A stretch of DNA of 64,000 bases, taken from assembly GCA_002367105.1 (NCBI GenBank), contig DFCS01000051.1, forward strand, positions 165,788 to 229,787. Reading direction: 5' to 3'. The translations under genes were made by a program, and so were the position numbers. How positions within the stretch are numbered: position 1 is the first letter of the stretch; each line of letters begins with the position of its first letter. Positions 33,510-42,077 of this stretch are shown piece after piece. The notes beneath the pieces are model-generated. The model made no database searches and was not told the DNA's origin. It saw only the letters and a program-made list of their open reading frames with translations. This DNA comes from Hungatella sp. UBA3048. GTDB lineage: Bacteria > Bacillota > Clostridia > Lachnospirales > Lachnospiraceae.

Positions 33510-34913
33510 ATGGCAATCGAATATTTAGGACTTAGTGCAATCAACGGTCCATTAGTTGTTTTAGAAGGCGTCCAGAATGCTGCTTTCGACGAAATCGTGG
33601 AAATGACCGTTGAGAAAAAGACAAAGAAGCTGGGACGTATCATTGAGGTTTACGAGGATAAAGCGATCATCCAGGTGTTTGAAGGAACCGATGGGCTTGC
33701 CTTAAGAAATGTTCACACCCGTCTCACCGGTCATCCTATGGAGCTTGCTGTGTCCGAAGACATGCTTGGACGCACCTTTAATGGAATTGGAGAGCCTATT
33801 GACGGGCTTGGGGACATCAATTCCGATATCTGGCTGGACATTAACGGAAAACCCCTAAATCCTGTTACCAGAGAATACCCAAGAGATTATATCCGTACGG
33901 GAATCTCAGCCATCGACGGGCTGACGACTTTAATCCGGGGCCAAAAGCTCCCCATCTTCTCCGGAAACGGCCTTCCTCATGACGATCTGGCAGCCCAGAT
34001 CGTACAGCAGGCCTCCCTGGGAGATGACGCCCTTTCCAGTGAAAAATTTGCTGTGGTATTTGCTGCCATGGGTGTGAAATACGATGTGGCCGACTTCTTC
34101 CGCCGTACCTTTGAGGAAAGCGGCGTTTCCGACCATGTGGCCATGTTCATCAACCTGGCAAACGACCCTGTAGTGGAACGTCTGATCACACCGAAGGTGG
34201 CGCTTACACTGGCGGAATACCTGGCTTTTGAAAAGGGAATGCATATACTTGTTATTTTAACCGATATGACAGCTTATGCGGAGGCTCTCCGTGAGGTTTC
34301 CTCCTCAAAGGGAGAGATCCCTTCCAGAAAAGGCTATCCCGGCTATTTATACAGCGAGCTGGCCTCCCTTTATGAACGGGCCGGCATCGTAAAGGAGCGG
34401 CATGGCTCCGTGACCCAGATTCCCATACTGACCATGCCAAACGACGACATCACCCATCCCATCCCAGACCTTACGGGATATATTACGGAAGGGCAGATCG
34501 TTCTGGACCGCAGTTTATACGGCCAGTCAGTTTATCCGCCTATTAACGTCCTTCCTTCCTTAAGCCGTCTGATGAAGGACGGAATTGGAGAAGGCTTTAC
34601 AAGAGCTGACCATCAGGGCCTGGCAAACCAGCTATTCTCCTGTTATGCCAAGGTAGGAGACGCCAGAGCTCTGGCATCGGTCATCGGAGAGGATGAACTA
34701 TCCCCTATTGATAAAATGTATCTGGTCTTCGGCAAGGAATTTGAAAACCGGTTTGTTGGGCAGGGTAATCATGCCAACCGGAACATCATCGAAACCCTGA
34801 GCATCGGCTGGGAGCTTTTAGGCCTTCTTCCAAGAGCCGAGCTGGACCGCATCGACACCAAGGTCTTAGACCAGTATTACAAGTCAACCACAATTGACGG
34901 ATGGTCAGAATAG
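33510..34913 (+). CDS. ntpB: V-type ATP synthase subunit B (regulatory)
   Basis: The 467-residue subunit shows the degenerate nucleotide site of B subunits (PIFSGNGLPHDDLAAQI), and TDMTAYAEALREVSSSKGEI and IPILTMPNDDITHPIPDLTG. It alternates with A in the hexamer head. AAGGAGG precedes the ATG 14 bp after subunit A. Confidence 0.97.
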   Translation: MAIEYLGLSAINGPLVVLEGVQNAAFDEIVEMTVEKKTKKLGRIIEVYEDKAIIQVFEGTDGLALRNVHTRLTGHPMELAVSEDMLGRTFNGIGEPIDGLGDINSDIWLDINGKPLNPVTREYPRDYIRTGISAIDGLTTLIRGQKLPIFSGNGLPHDDLAAQIVQQASLGDDALSSEKFAVVFAAMGVKYDVADFFRRTFEESGVSDHVAMFINLANDPVVERLITPKVALTLAEYLAFEKGMHILVILTDMTAYAEALREVSSSKGEIPSRKGYPGYLYSELASLYERAGIVKERHGSVTQIPILTMPNDDITHPIPDLTGYITEGQIVLDRSLYGQSVYPPINVLPSLSRLMKDGIGEGFTRADHQGLANQLFSCYAKVGDARALASVIGEDELSPIDKMYLVFGKEFENRFVGQGNHANRNIIETLSIGWELLGLLPRAELDRIDTKVLDQYYKSTTIDGWSE

Positions 34914-34924
34914 GAGGGATATCC

Positions 34925-35545
34925 ATGAATCCCAATACATTTCCCACCAAGGGAAATTTAATCCTTGCGAAAAGCTCCCTGGTATTAGCCAGACAGGGCT
35001 ATGAGTTGATGGATAAAAAACGGAACATTCTCATTAAGGAACTGATGAGTCTGATCGATGAAGCAAAAGGAATTCAGTCAGAAATCGACGTCACCTTCAC
35101 TTCCGCCTACAAGGCCCTTCAAAAGGCAACCATTGAACTGGGCATCAACTATATGCAGGATATTGCCATGGCAGTCCCTGTGGACAATTCAGTACGAATC
35201 AAGACCAGGAGTATCATGGGAACGGAAATCCCTCTGGTAGAGCATGATGAAATGCCTTTAAACCTGACTTATGCTTATTACAACACCAGAGAATCCTTAG
35301 ATGAGGCCCGTTACCAGTTTGAAAAGGTTAAAAAACTGACGGTTAAGCTCTCCATGGTTGAAAATTCTGCCTACCGTCTTGCAAACAGCATCAAAAGAAC
35401 CCAGAAACGTGCCAACGCCTTAAAGAATATTACAATTCCCAGGTATGAGACACTGACTAGGAATATTACCAATTCACTGGAAGAAAAGGACAGGGAAGAG
35501 TTTACCAGGCTTAAGGTGATTAAAAGGAATAAGAATGGAATTTAG
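34925..35545 (+). CDS. ntpD: V-type ATP synthase subunit D (central shaft)
   Basis: The 206-residue protein forms the long coiled-coil shaft. The N-terminus PTKGNLILAKSSLVLARQGY and the C-terminal region RTQKRANALKNITIPRYETL are family hallmarks. I chose the ATG at 34925, which has TAGGAGG upstream. It is the last gene of the operon. Confidence 0.95.
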   Translation: MNPNTFPTKGNLILAKSSLVLARQGYELMDKKRNILIKELMSLIDEAKGIQSEIDVTFTSAYKALQKATIELGINYMQDIAMAVPVDNSVRIKTRSIMGTEIPLVEHDEMPLNLTYAYYNTRESLDEARYQFEKVKKLTVKLSMVENSAYRLANSIKRTQKRANALKNITIPRYETLTRNITNSLEEKDREEFTRLKVIKRNKNGI

Positions 35546-35566
35546 CGGCCTGTTCCAGAGGCTGTA

Positions 35567-35648
35567 GGGCTATCTGAAATCAATAGCCCTGCCATAAGGA
35601 TCGGAGATGGGAACGATAGCATTGTCTTCCCGCCTCCGGTCTTTTTTT
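35567..35648 (+). terminator. Terminator of the V-ATPase operon
   Basis: A first hairpin GGGCTAT/ATAGCCC (35567-35589) is followed by a strong one, GATCGGAG with GGGAA paired to TTCCC with CTCCGGTC (35599-35641), and seven Ts. Confidence 0.88.
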
Positions 35649-35742
35649 ATATTTTAAAAATAAAAGCGTAAAATAATGAACCGAATGGTACTTTGGTGAC
35701 TCTTATTATCAGATGCATCTAAAAAAGGAAAGGAAACAGGTT

Positions 35743-36360
35743 ATGATGGAAGAAAAAGGGGCTTTGGTAGAAAGCATGATAAATGGCAGCGAAGCAGCAT
35801 TTGACGAACTATACCGTTCCTATTCCAGAAAGCTATACCGTATGGCATATTTTATTACTGGTAACCGAAGTGACAGTGAGGACATTTTACAGGAGACATT
35901 TGTTAAATGCTATCTCTACAAGTCAAAACTGAAACAAACGGAACGCTTTGAACCGTGGCTGTATCAGATTCTGGTCCGAACAGCCTGGCGGCTTGAACGA
36001 AAGAAAAAAGGAAGAGCTGAGATCTCCTACGAAGGCATTTTAGAAAACGAGGAGGAAAAAAAGAGTGCAGAGCATATCCGGGAAGACAAGAAAGCGGACG
36101 AACCACTGGAATCTGTTTTAGAGGCAGAAGCAGCAAAAGAAATCCAGGCAGCACTCAGCAATCTGGATATAAAATACCGTACCGTGATTCTGCTGTATTA
36201 TTATAATGAATTGAGCACCAGAGAGATCGCCCATATTACAGGAACCATGGAAGGGACGGTAAAATCCCGTCTGCATAAAGCAAGGAAACTGCTTAAGGAT
36301 TTATTGAAGGCTGACGGTACTGAAAAAACAGAAATGGAAAGGGGTTTTTGCCATGGATAA
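35743..36360 (+). CDS. ECF-type RNA polymerase sigma factor
   Basis: The 205-residue protein has region 2 (AFDELYRSYSRKLYRMAYFI, SDSEDILQETFVKCYLY) and region 4 with helix-turn-helix (YRTVILLYYYNELSTREIAH, MEGTVKSRLHKARKLLKDLL). The linker between them is rich in Glu and Lys. I chose the ATG at 35743 with AAAGGA upstream. The next gene starts inside its last codons and encodes a membrane protein, a usual sigma/anti-sigma pairing. The controlled genes are unknown. Confidence 0.92.
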   Translation: MMEEKGALVESMINGSEAAFDELYRSYSRKLYRMAYFITGNRSDSEDILQETFVKCYLYKSKLKQTERFEPWLYQILVRTAWRLERKKKGRAEISYEGILENEEEKKSAEHIREDKKADEPLESVLEAEAAKEIQAALSNLDIKYRTVILLYYYNELSTREIAHITGTMEGTVKSRLHKARKLLKDLLKADGTEKTEMERGFCHG

Positions 36361-37138
36361 CTTTGGGGATGACAGATTAAAACAAATCATAAAGACCGGG
36401 CTGGATCAGATAAAGCAGGATGAGCAGGCAGAGAATCGTTGTCTAAGAGAAATTCATAAAAAAATAGAAATGAGGAGCGGAATTATGATGTTTAGTAAAA
36501 AGAGAATGGTGGCAGCTTTGGCCGCAATATGTACAATAACGGTAATGGGAACTGCTACGGCAATAGCAGGCGGTAAAATTACAGGCCTGCTGAGTTCTAC
36601 CTACCGGGATGAAGTGGTTCATTCAAAAGCTGAGCTGATCCAATTAGCGGGAAGCCAGATGGGAACCACTCCAAAACTTGTGGATGCCTTTTCAAATGGA
36701 CTTTCTTTTAACGAAGGCTCTGTTACAAAGGTGAACGGAGTGGATGAGAACCAGAATCCTTTGATTACCTACCCGGAGGTTTATGCCGCCTATGGGGATA
36801 ATAATCGTGTATCACTTTCTATCCACGAACATCAGGATATGATTCCTCAGGAGACTTCCGCAGTGAAAAAGCAGGACATTTATCAGGATATCACATTAAA
36901 AGCATGCGAAGATAACTATCTGTTTTTACCGCCGGATGCAAAACCATCCGCGGAGGATTCAAAGTTGGAGGAAGAAGGCAAGCTGATGATCAGCTACGGA
37001 AGTGACAAAGAAGAGCGTATGATATTTCGTAATGTAAGCTGGAGCGAAAACGGTATGGAATATTTGATCAGCTCCTTTGATGGCTTAAGCTGCGATGATT
37101 TAATTGGTATGGCAAAGGAAGTTATAGACGCAAAGTAA
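36353..37138 (+). CDS. Probable transmembrane anti-sigma factor
   Basis: The 261-residue protein has an N-terminal cytoplasmic segment of about 50 residues (LKQIIKTGLDQIKQDEQAEN), one helix (about 51-73: MVAALAAICTITVMGTATAI) and an extracellular domain of about 185 residues. It overlaps the sigma gene by 8 bp, so translation is coupled. The arrangement resembles DUF4179-type anti-sigma proteins, but I see no zinc-binding HxxxCxxC motif. The outside domain probably senses an envelope signal. Confidence 0.7.
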   Translation: MDNFGDDRLKQIIKTGLDQIKQDEQAENRCLREIHKKIEMRSGIMMFSKKRMVAALAAICTITVMGTATAIAGGKITGLLSSTYRDEVVHSKAELIQLAGSQMGTTPKLVDAFSNGLSFNEGSVTKVNGVDENQNPLITYPEVYAAYGDNNRVSLSIHEHQDMIPQETSAVKKQDIYQDITLKACEDNYLFLPPDAKPSAEDSKLEEEGKLMISYGSDKEERMIFRNVSWSENGMEYLISSFDGLSCDDLIGMAKEVIDAK

Positions 37139-37199
37139 AATAGCTCTGGATATAAATGCCACAGATAAGGACGGCAGCAGATCTGCAATTCATTATATA

Positions 37200-37250
37200 A
37201 CAAAGAACTTAGAGGCTGAAGATATACTTCTAAGTTCTTTGTATTTATAT
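37200..37250. terminator. Bidirectional terminator between converging genes
   Basis: ACAAAGAACTTAGA (37200-37213) and TCTAAGTTCTTTGT (37229-37242) form a perfect 14-bp stem followed by a T-rich run. It separates the anti-sigma gene from the converging isomerase gene. Confidence 0.82.
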
Positions 37251-37284
37251 TATTTGAATCCTTTGTAAACTGACAGCTAATATT

Positions 37285-38151
37285 CTATACTTTTACTGCA
37301 TCATATAAAAATTTAACACCCATCTGAAAATAATGATAAAACCGGAATTCCGTCTCCAAAATATAAATTCCATTAAACCCATCAAATATGGGCAGCACCG
37401 ATCCCCAGGGTATCTCTCCCCAGGCAGGCGGCAGATGCAGATCGCCTATTCCCTTAGAAAAGTTATCCATATAATTTTTCATCTCACCATGCTTTCCGAA
37501 ATTATCATGTACATGTAGGTGCACGGCTAAAGGAGCCATCTTGCGGATATCCGACACATAATCACGGTTACAGTTTATGGCAGACAGATAAGCATGCCCG
37601 AAATCTAATGTGATTCCACAATTACTGCAGCCTATCCTCTTAATATGTTCAGCTAAATCTTCCGGATTTACCCCCAGCATCATCCGAAATTTTTCAACAT
37701 CACCCGAGTAGTACGGATTTTCTATCCCGATCCGGATATCTCCGGCATACTTTGCTATTTCTTTATAATAGGCAATGTCCTTTAAAAGGCTGTCTTCATC
37801 CTCCACTGCTATTGGACTGGCATGGGCGGTAATATTTTGGGCACCAATTTGTTTTGCAAAGTCAATGCATGACTTAAAAAACGCCAGGCTTTCCACCTCT
37901 CCCATGGCATGAGGATGAAAACTATAGGGCATATGAATAGAGTAAGTAAAATCATAATCCATTAAAATCTTCTTCACAGCCGAAACCCGCGGCTCCAAAA
38001 GTCTGCCATTTAAGACTACATCCATAGAATGCATAATCAGTTCACAGCAATTCCCGCCCGATTTCCGGGCCAGCTCCAGACAATACCGCAGTTTATTGTC
38101 ATCGCCGTCTATCCAGTCAGCATTCAGGCCAATACCTATCTGCTTATCCAC
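37285..38151 (-). CDS. Sugar phosphate isomerase/epimerase-like TIM-barrel protein
   Basis: The 288-residue protein belongs to the xylose-isomerase-like/AP endonuclease 2 barrel family. Likely metal ligands are Glu in IRIGIENPYYSG, Asp and His in GITLDFGHAYLSA, His in AVHLHVHDNFG and Glu in YILETEFRFYH. Members isomerise or epimerise sugars, sugar phosphates or inositols. It is the last gene of the GH4/PfkB/AfuABC-like operon, 54 bp after the ATPase, and probably converts the sugar freed by that pathway. Confidence 0.85.
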   Translation of the reverse strand: MDKQIGIGLNADWIDGDDNKLRYCLELARKSGGNCCELIMHSMDVVLNGRLLEPRVSAVKKILMDYDFTYSIHMPYSFHPHAMGEVESLAFFKSCIDFAKQIGAQNITAHASPIAVEDEDSLLKDIAYYKEIAKYAGDIRIGIENPYYSGDVEKFRMMLGVNPEDLAEHIKRIGCSNCGITLDFGHAYLSAINCNRDYVSDIRKMAPLAVHLHVHDNFGKHGEMKNYMDNFSKGIGDLHLPPAWGEIPWGSVLPIFDGFNGIYILETEFRFYHYFQMGVKFLYDAVKV

Positions 38152-38205
38152 GTTCTCATCTCCTATATAAAATATGGCTTCCCCAAAGCGTTCTTATCAC
38201 GATCA

Positions 38206-39255
38206 TTATTCTTTAAAATAAGAATACTTTTGAATGCTTAACCATAACTTTTCACCGGGGTCAAATTCTTCATCTGTATTAATGGTCAGCTCCAGCCCCG
38301 GTTCTACTTCTGCCACACAGTTTACGCAGTTGCCCCGGTAGGCCGCACTTTTCACTGTAACCGGAAAGGCCCCTTCTTTTTGATCGCGGCCAAGATGTGC
38401 ATGCTCCGGACGGAAGCAAAGTTTTACACTTCCCGCTTCCTGAATACCGGTGCTAAGGGGTATGGGCTTTCCTGAATGAGTGATGAATTCCCCATCCGAT
38501 ATACTCCCTTCTATAAAATTGCTTGTGCCCACAAACTGTGCGACAAACGGATTTGACGGGTTTTTATAAATCTCCTGGGGCCTTCCGATTTGCTGTACAA
38601 CTCCCTTTTCAAATACTGCTATCCTGTCCGAAATCTCCAGAGCTTCTTCCTGGTCATGGGTCACATATACAACCGTTATGCCTACCTTCCGCTGTAAATC
38701 CTTTATGTCCTTACGCATTTTAATACGAAGCTTTACGTCCAGATTGGAAAGCGGCTCATCCAGTAAAAGAGCCTGTGGCTGAATAACCAATGCCCGGACA
38801 ATTGCCACCCGCTGCTGCTGCCCGCCTGAAAGCTGACCGGGATGCCGTTTTTCCATTCCTTCCAGACCGCCCACCGACAAGGCCCATCTTACGCGTTCAT
38901 CAATGACATTTTGCGGAAGCTTTCTCATCCGCAGCCCATAAGCAATGTTTTCATAAATAGACATATGGGGCCATAGCGCATAGTTCTGGAACACAAATCC
39001 CACATTTCGTTCCCAGGGATTTAAAGAGGAAATATCCTTGCCATCGAAAGAAATATGTCCGCCCGTTATCTCCTCAAAGCCCGCAATCAAACGCAGCAGG
39101 GTTGTTTTTCCACAGCCGGAAGATCCTAATAATGTAAAAAATTCACCCGGCTGAATATTAATATCGATTCCCTTTAATACTTCTACTTCACCAAATTTCT
39201 TTACGACATGATCTATTTTTATTGATGCCGGTTTCAGCGATATGTTATCGTTCAT
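38206..39255 (-). CDS. ABC transporter ATPase (FbpC/AfuC/PotA type)
   Basis: The 349-residue ATPase has Walker A LLGSSGCGKTT, Q-loop FVFQNYALWP, signature QLSGGQQQRVAIVRAL, Walker B LLLDEPLSNLD and H-loop VTHDQEE, followed by a C-terminal TOBE domain (LCFRPEHAHLG). The pattern fits importers for iron, phosphonate, polyamine or sugar phosphate. It works with the 39267-40961 permease. Its ATG has GGGGGTGG upstream. Confidence 0.93.
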   Translation of the reverse strand: MNDNISLKPASIKIDHVVKKFGEVEVLKGIDINIQPGEFFTLLGSSGCGKTTLLRLIAGFEEITGGHISFDGKDISSLNPWERNVGFVFQNYALWPHMSIYENIAYGLRMRKLPQNVIDERVRWALSVGGLEGMEKRHPGQLSGGQQQRVAIVRALVIQPQALLLDEPLSNLDVKLRIKMRKDIKDLQRKVGITVVYVTHDQEEALEISDRIAVFEKGVVQQIGRPQEIYKNPSNPFVAQFVGTSNFIEGSISDGEFITHSGKPIPLSTGIQEAGSVKLCFRPEHAHLGRDQKEGAFPVTVKSAAYRGNCVNCVAEVEPGLELTINTDEEFDPGEKLWLSIQKYSYFKE

Positions 39256-39266
39256 AATTCCACCCC

Positions 39267-40961
39267 CTAACCTTTCTCCTGAAACTTAACATTTTCCCGC
39301 CCCATTCTGCCTAAAAGATACATGGGCACAAATACGAAAATCATCAGCAGTACAGCCATAGAGGATGCAATGCCAAAATCGGTGTTGGCCGACATAGCTT
39401 TTTGAAAGATAACCACAACCATGTTTTCCCACGGCGGCCTGTACAGCATGATATTTGTACTGAACTCAGTCATGATCTGTGTGAAGGCCAGGGCACTGCC
39501 GCTTAAGACCCCTCCCATCATGAGTTTTAGGGTAACATCCATAAACACCCTGCCGGGCTTCGCCCCTACCATTAACGCCGCTTCCTCCAGAGAGGGGTGT
39601 ACCTGGTACAGGGCAGCTTCTGCATTTTTAACGGAAAACTGCAGCTTCCGGATAAAATAGGACAATACTAAAATCATCCATGTACCGGTCAGAACAATGG
39701 GCGGTTTATTGAACACAACAATGTAGCCGATGGCCATGGTCATCCCCGGCACCACATAAGGAATAACAACCGAAAAGTTCAAAAAAGTGGAAAACATTTT
39801 ATACCGCTTGCGAACAATGATAAATGCTATGCCCACACCCACCACAATATTTAAAACAGTGGCCAGGCCGCACATGAAGAAGGTCATTAAAATCGGGCGG
39901 TAGTAATGGGAAAACAGATTATAATAGTTTTCCAGTGTAAGCCTGATGATGGGCAGCCCATTCGCTGCAAAGTCAATAATGGGCTTTCCGTTCTTAAACC
40001 GGAACAGGGAATACACCAGCAGCGTAAAGTGGGGCATAAATGAAATAATAACATAGAGAAATACAATAAAGGTAATCACAAAACCAAGCAGTCTGCCCGG
40101 TGTTTTTTCAGCATATCGTTTCGCAGAAATAGAGGAATAAGCCTTTCCTGCCAGAATCATCCGCTGCAATGACAGAAATGCACCGGCAATAAACAGCATT
40201 ATGATACCTGCTGTTGCTGCCTTGGATAAGTTTCCCCCCATCTCACTTACAAATTCATTGTAAATGATAACCGGCATAACCGGAAACTCACCACCCAGCA
40301 TATAAGGCGCACCAAAGTCGGAGAAAGCGCCAAGGCCCGCCATCAGCAGCCCGGTCAGAATTCCCGGCAGAGCCAGGGGCAATTCAATTTTAAATAACGT
40401 GCTGATTTTATTTCCACCCAGAATTAATGAAGCTTCCTTATGAGCAGGATCCTGAGCGATAAATGCTTCGTAGCAGGTAAGAAATACCAGGGCAGAAAGG
40501 GGCCAGATATTTACCCATACAATTCCGGGAATCCCCTTTAAGCTGAAAGGTACATCGATACCTGTTGTCAACTGAATCAGCCAGTTAAAAAATCCAAATC
40601 GTTTTAGTAAAATTACCCAGGCCTGCGCCCCCAAAAAGGGAGGGGCACAGGAAGCCATGGTAATCAATGTAATAATCAGGTTTTTATTCCTGATTTTATA
40701 CCGCGCCATAAAGTACGCGATGGGAACACCAATCAGAGCGGTGACAGGGGTGATAATTGCAGTCAGTATCAAACTGTTTTTAAAGGCGCTCTTCGTGGTT
40801 CGCTCGGTAAAGAATTTAACAAAGTTTATGAGGGATATACCGCCTTCTTTAGGCATCACAGCGGAAGCAAAGATCCAAAACATAGGGATAATAATTGCAA
40901 CGATGCTGAGGATAACAAAAAGGGCCGTAAGGTATATCCAAGGGTCTTTCAAACGCTTCAT
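39267..40961 (-). CDS. Fused two-domain ABC permease (FbpB/AfuB type)
   Basis: The 564-residue membrane protein contains two tandem permease domains. Each carries an EAA-like loop: PAHKEASLILGGNKISTLFK near the middle and PSLEEAALMVGAKPGRVFMD near the C-terminus. About twelve helices are expected. Fused permeases are typical of FbpB and AfuB. The ATG at 40959-40961 is preferred; the GTG at 40973 lies inside the AGAGGTG binding site. It forms the full translocation channel alone. Confidence 0.92.
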   Translation of the reverse strand: MKRLKDPWIYLTALFVILSIVAIIIPMFWIFASAVMPKEGGISLINFVKFFTERTTKSAFKNSLILTAIITPVTALIGVPIAYFMARYKIRNKNLIITLITMASCAPPFLGAQAWVILLKRFGFFNWLIQLTTGIDVPFSLKGIPGIVWVNIWPLSALVFLTCYEAFIAQDPAHKEASLILGGNKISTLFKIELPLALPGILTGLLMAGLGAFSDFGAPYMLGGEFPVMPVIIYNEFVSEMGGNLSKAATAGIIMLFIAGAFLSLQRMILAGKAYSSISAKRYAEKTPGRLLGFVITFIVFLYVIISFMPHFTLLVYSLFRFKNGKPIIDFAANGLPIIRLTLENYYNLFSHYYRPILMTFFMCGLATVLNIVVGVGIAFIIVRKRYKMFSTFLNFSVVIPYVVPGMTMAIGYIVVFNKPPIVLTGTWMILVLSYFIRKLQFSVKNAEAALYQVHPSLEEAALMVGAKPGRVFMDVTLKLMMGGVLSGSALAFTQIMTEFSTNIMLYRPPWENMVVVIFQKAMSANTDFGIASSMAVLLMIFVFVPMYLLGRMGRENVKFQEKG

Positions 40962-40983
40962 ACAACCTGTCACCTCTTACTTT

Positions 40984-42063
40984 TTATTTTCTTGCAGCAT
41001 CCAGTGTCTTTGTAAAGTTATCCAGTACTTCATCTTTGGAACTATATTTCGATTCAATCAGCTTATAAGAGCTTAAATCACCTAAGCCTTCCGGCGGAGC
41101 CATATCAGTACGTGCAGAACGTCTTTTTACAACATCCTGTAAAACTTTATGTACATCCCTGCTTAAAATAAAGTCCAGAAACAGCTTGGCATTATCCATG
41201 TTTTTGGCATCCTTGATGATACCGGTCGCTTCCACGTTATATGTAACCCCATCTTCCGGATAAATGTTCTTAACAGGCTCACCGCTCATTTCCCATTTGT
41301 AGCCTAAGTCCTCATTGATAAAGCCTACCGGGTTCGTTGCATCCTTTACGGCAGCAAACATAGCATCGGAGCTTGGATACACTTCCGTATTTATAAGCAG
41401 CTGCTGCATATAATCCCAATCATATAAAGAGGCCATACCCTTTACAAGAGACAAACCGGTACCTGATTTGGAGGGGTCTGCCAATGCAATTTTAGCCTTT
41501 TTCCATTTTGGGTCTGTTAATTCCTTTAAGGTCTTCGGATAGTCGGCTTCTGATTTTAAAAGCTTTGTATTTACCAGAATGGTCTGAGGCATAATTACGT
41601 AGGAATGCCATTTATGGTCCGGGTCACTGGTAATCATAGCCGCATCTTCTTTGGAGTCATAGGCTTCGAATAAATCTGGATTGGACAGATACAAAAATGT
41701 ATCACCGCCCCAAAGCACATCCCCTCCGGGATTATCCTTTTCCGCACTGATTCTGGCCAGCAATTCGCCGGTCCCGCTCTTTACCTCCTCAATTTCAATA
41801 TCAGGATACTTTTCCTTCCACAACGCATAAATTGGTTCGGTAATCTCCGGACCGCTGCCGGTATAAATAACAACCTTGCCCGATGGACCTGCTGCCTGTT
41901 CCGGTGCCTTTGATGTGTCCGCGGCAGTTGTCTGACCGGTTGCTGCTGCTGTTGAAGCTGCTGTGGTGTCTGCTGCGGTCGCTGCAGACTGCCCTGAACT
42001 ACATCCGGTTAAAGCTGAGATTCCCATGATAGCTGCCATTGCATAACCCCAAATTCTTTTCAT
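40984..42063 (-). CDS. Family 1 (AfuA/FbpA-type) substrate-binding lipoprotein
   Basis: The 359-residue protein has lipobox ALTGC, an Ala/Thr-rich linker and a binding fold opening KVVIYTGSGPEITEPIYALW. AKIALADPSKSGTGLSLVKG and NPVGFINEDLGYKW are typical of the FbpA/AfuA/phosphonate class. AfuA homologues annotated as iron-binding are known to bind sugar phosphates. The GH4 and PfkB neighbours make a phosphorylated sugar or glycoside the best guess. AGGAGG precedes the ATG. Confidence 0.92.
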   Translation of the reverse strand: MKRIWGYAMAAIMGISALTGCSSGQSAATAADTTAASTAAATGQTTAADTSKAPEQAAGPSGKVVIYTGSGPEITEPIYALWKEKYPDIEIEEVKSGTGELLARISAEKDNPGGDVLWGGDTFLYLSNPDLFEAYDSKEDAAMITSDPDHKWHSYVIMPQTILVNTKLLKSEADYPKTLKELTDPKWKKAKIALADPSKSGTGLSLVKGMASLYDWDYMQQLLINTEVYPSSDAMFAAVKDATNPVGFINEDLGYKWEMSGEPVKNIYPEDGVTYNVEATGIIKDAKNMDNAKLFLDFILSRDVHKVLQDVVKRRSARTDMAPPEGLGDLSSYKLIESKYSSKDEVLDNFTKTLDAARK

Positions 42064-42077
42064 GTTACTTCCTCCTT

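Noticed and set aside
40959..40973. GTG start of the fused permease at 40973
   Set aside because: That GTG lies within the AGAGGTG ribosome binding site of the ATG at 40959-40961. The same reasoning moved the starts at 31134 and 58610.
38206..42063. Ferric iron or polyamine ABC importer
   Set aside because: The family label would give this, but the GH4, PfkB, isomerase and LacI genes in the same operon argue for a sugar-type ligand. Not excluded by sequence.
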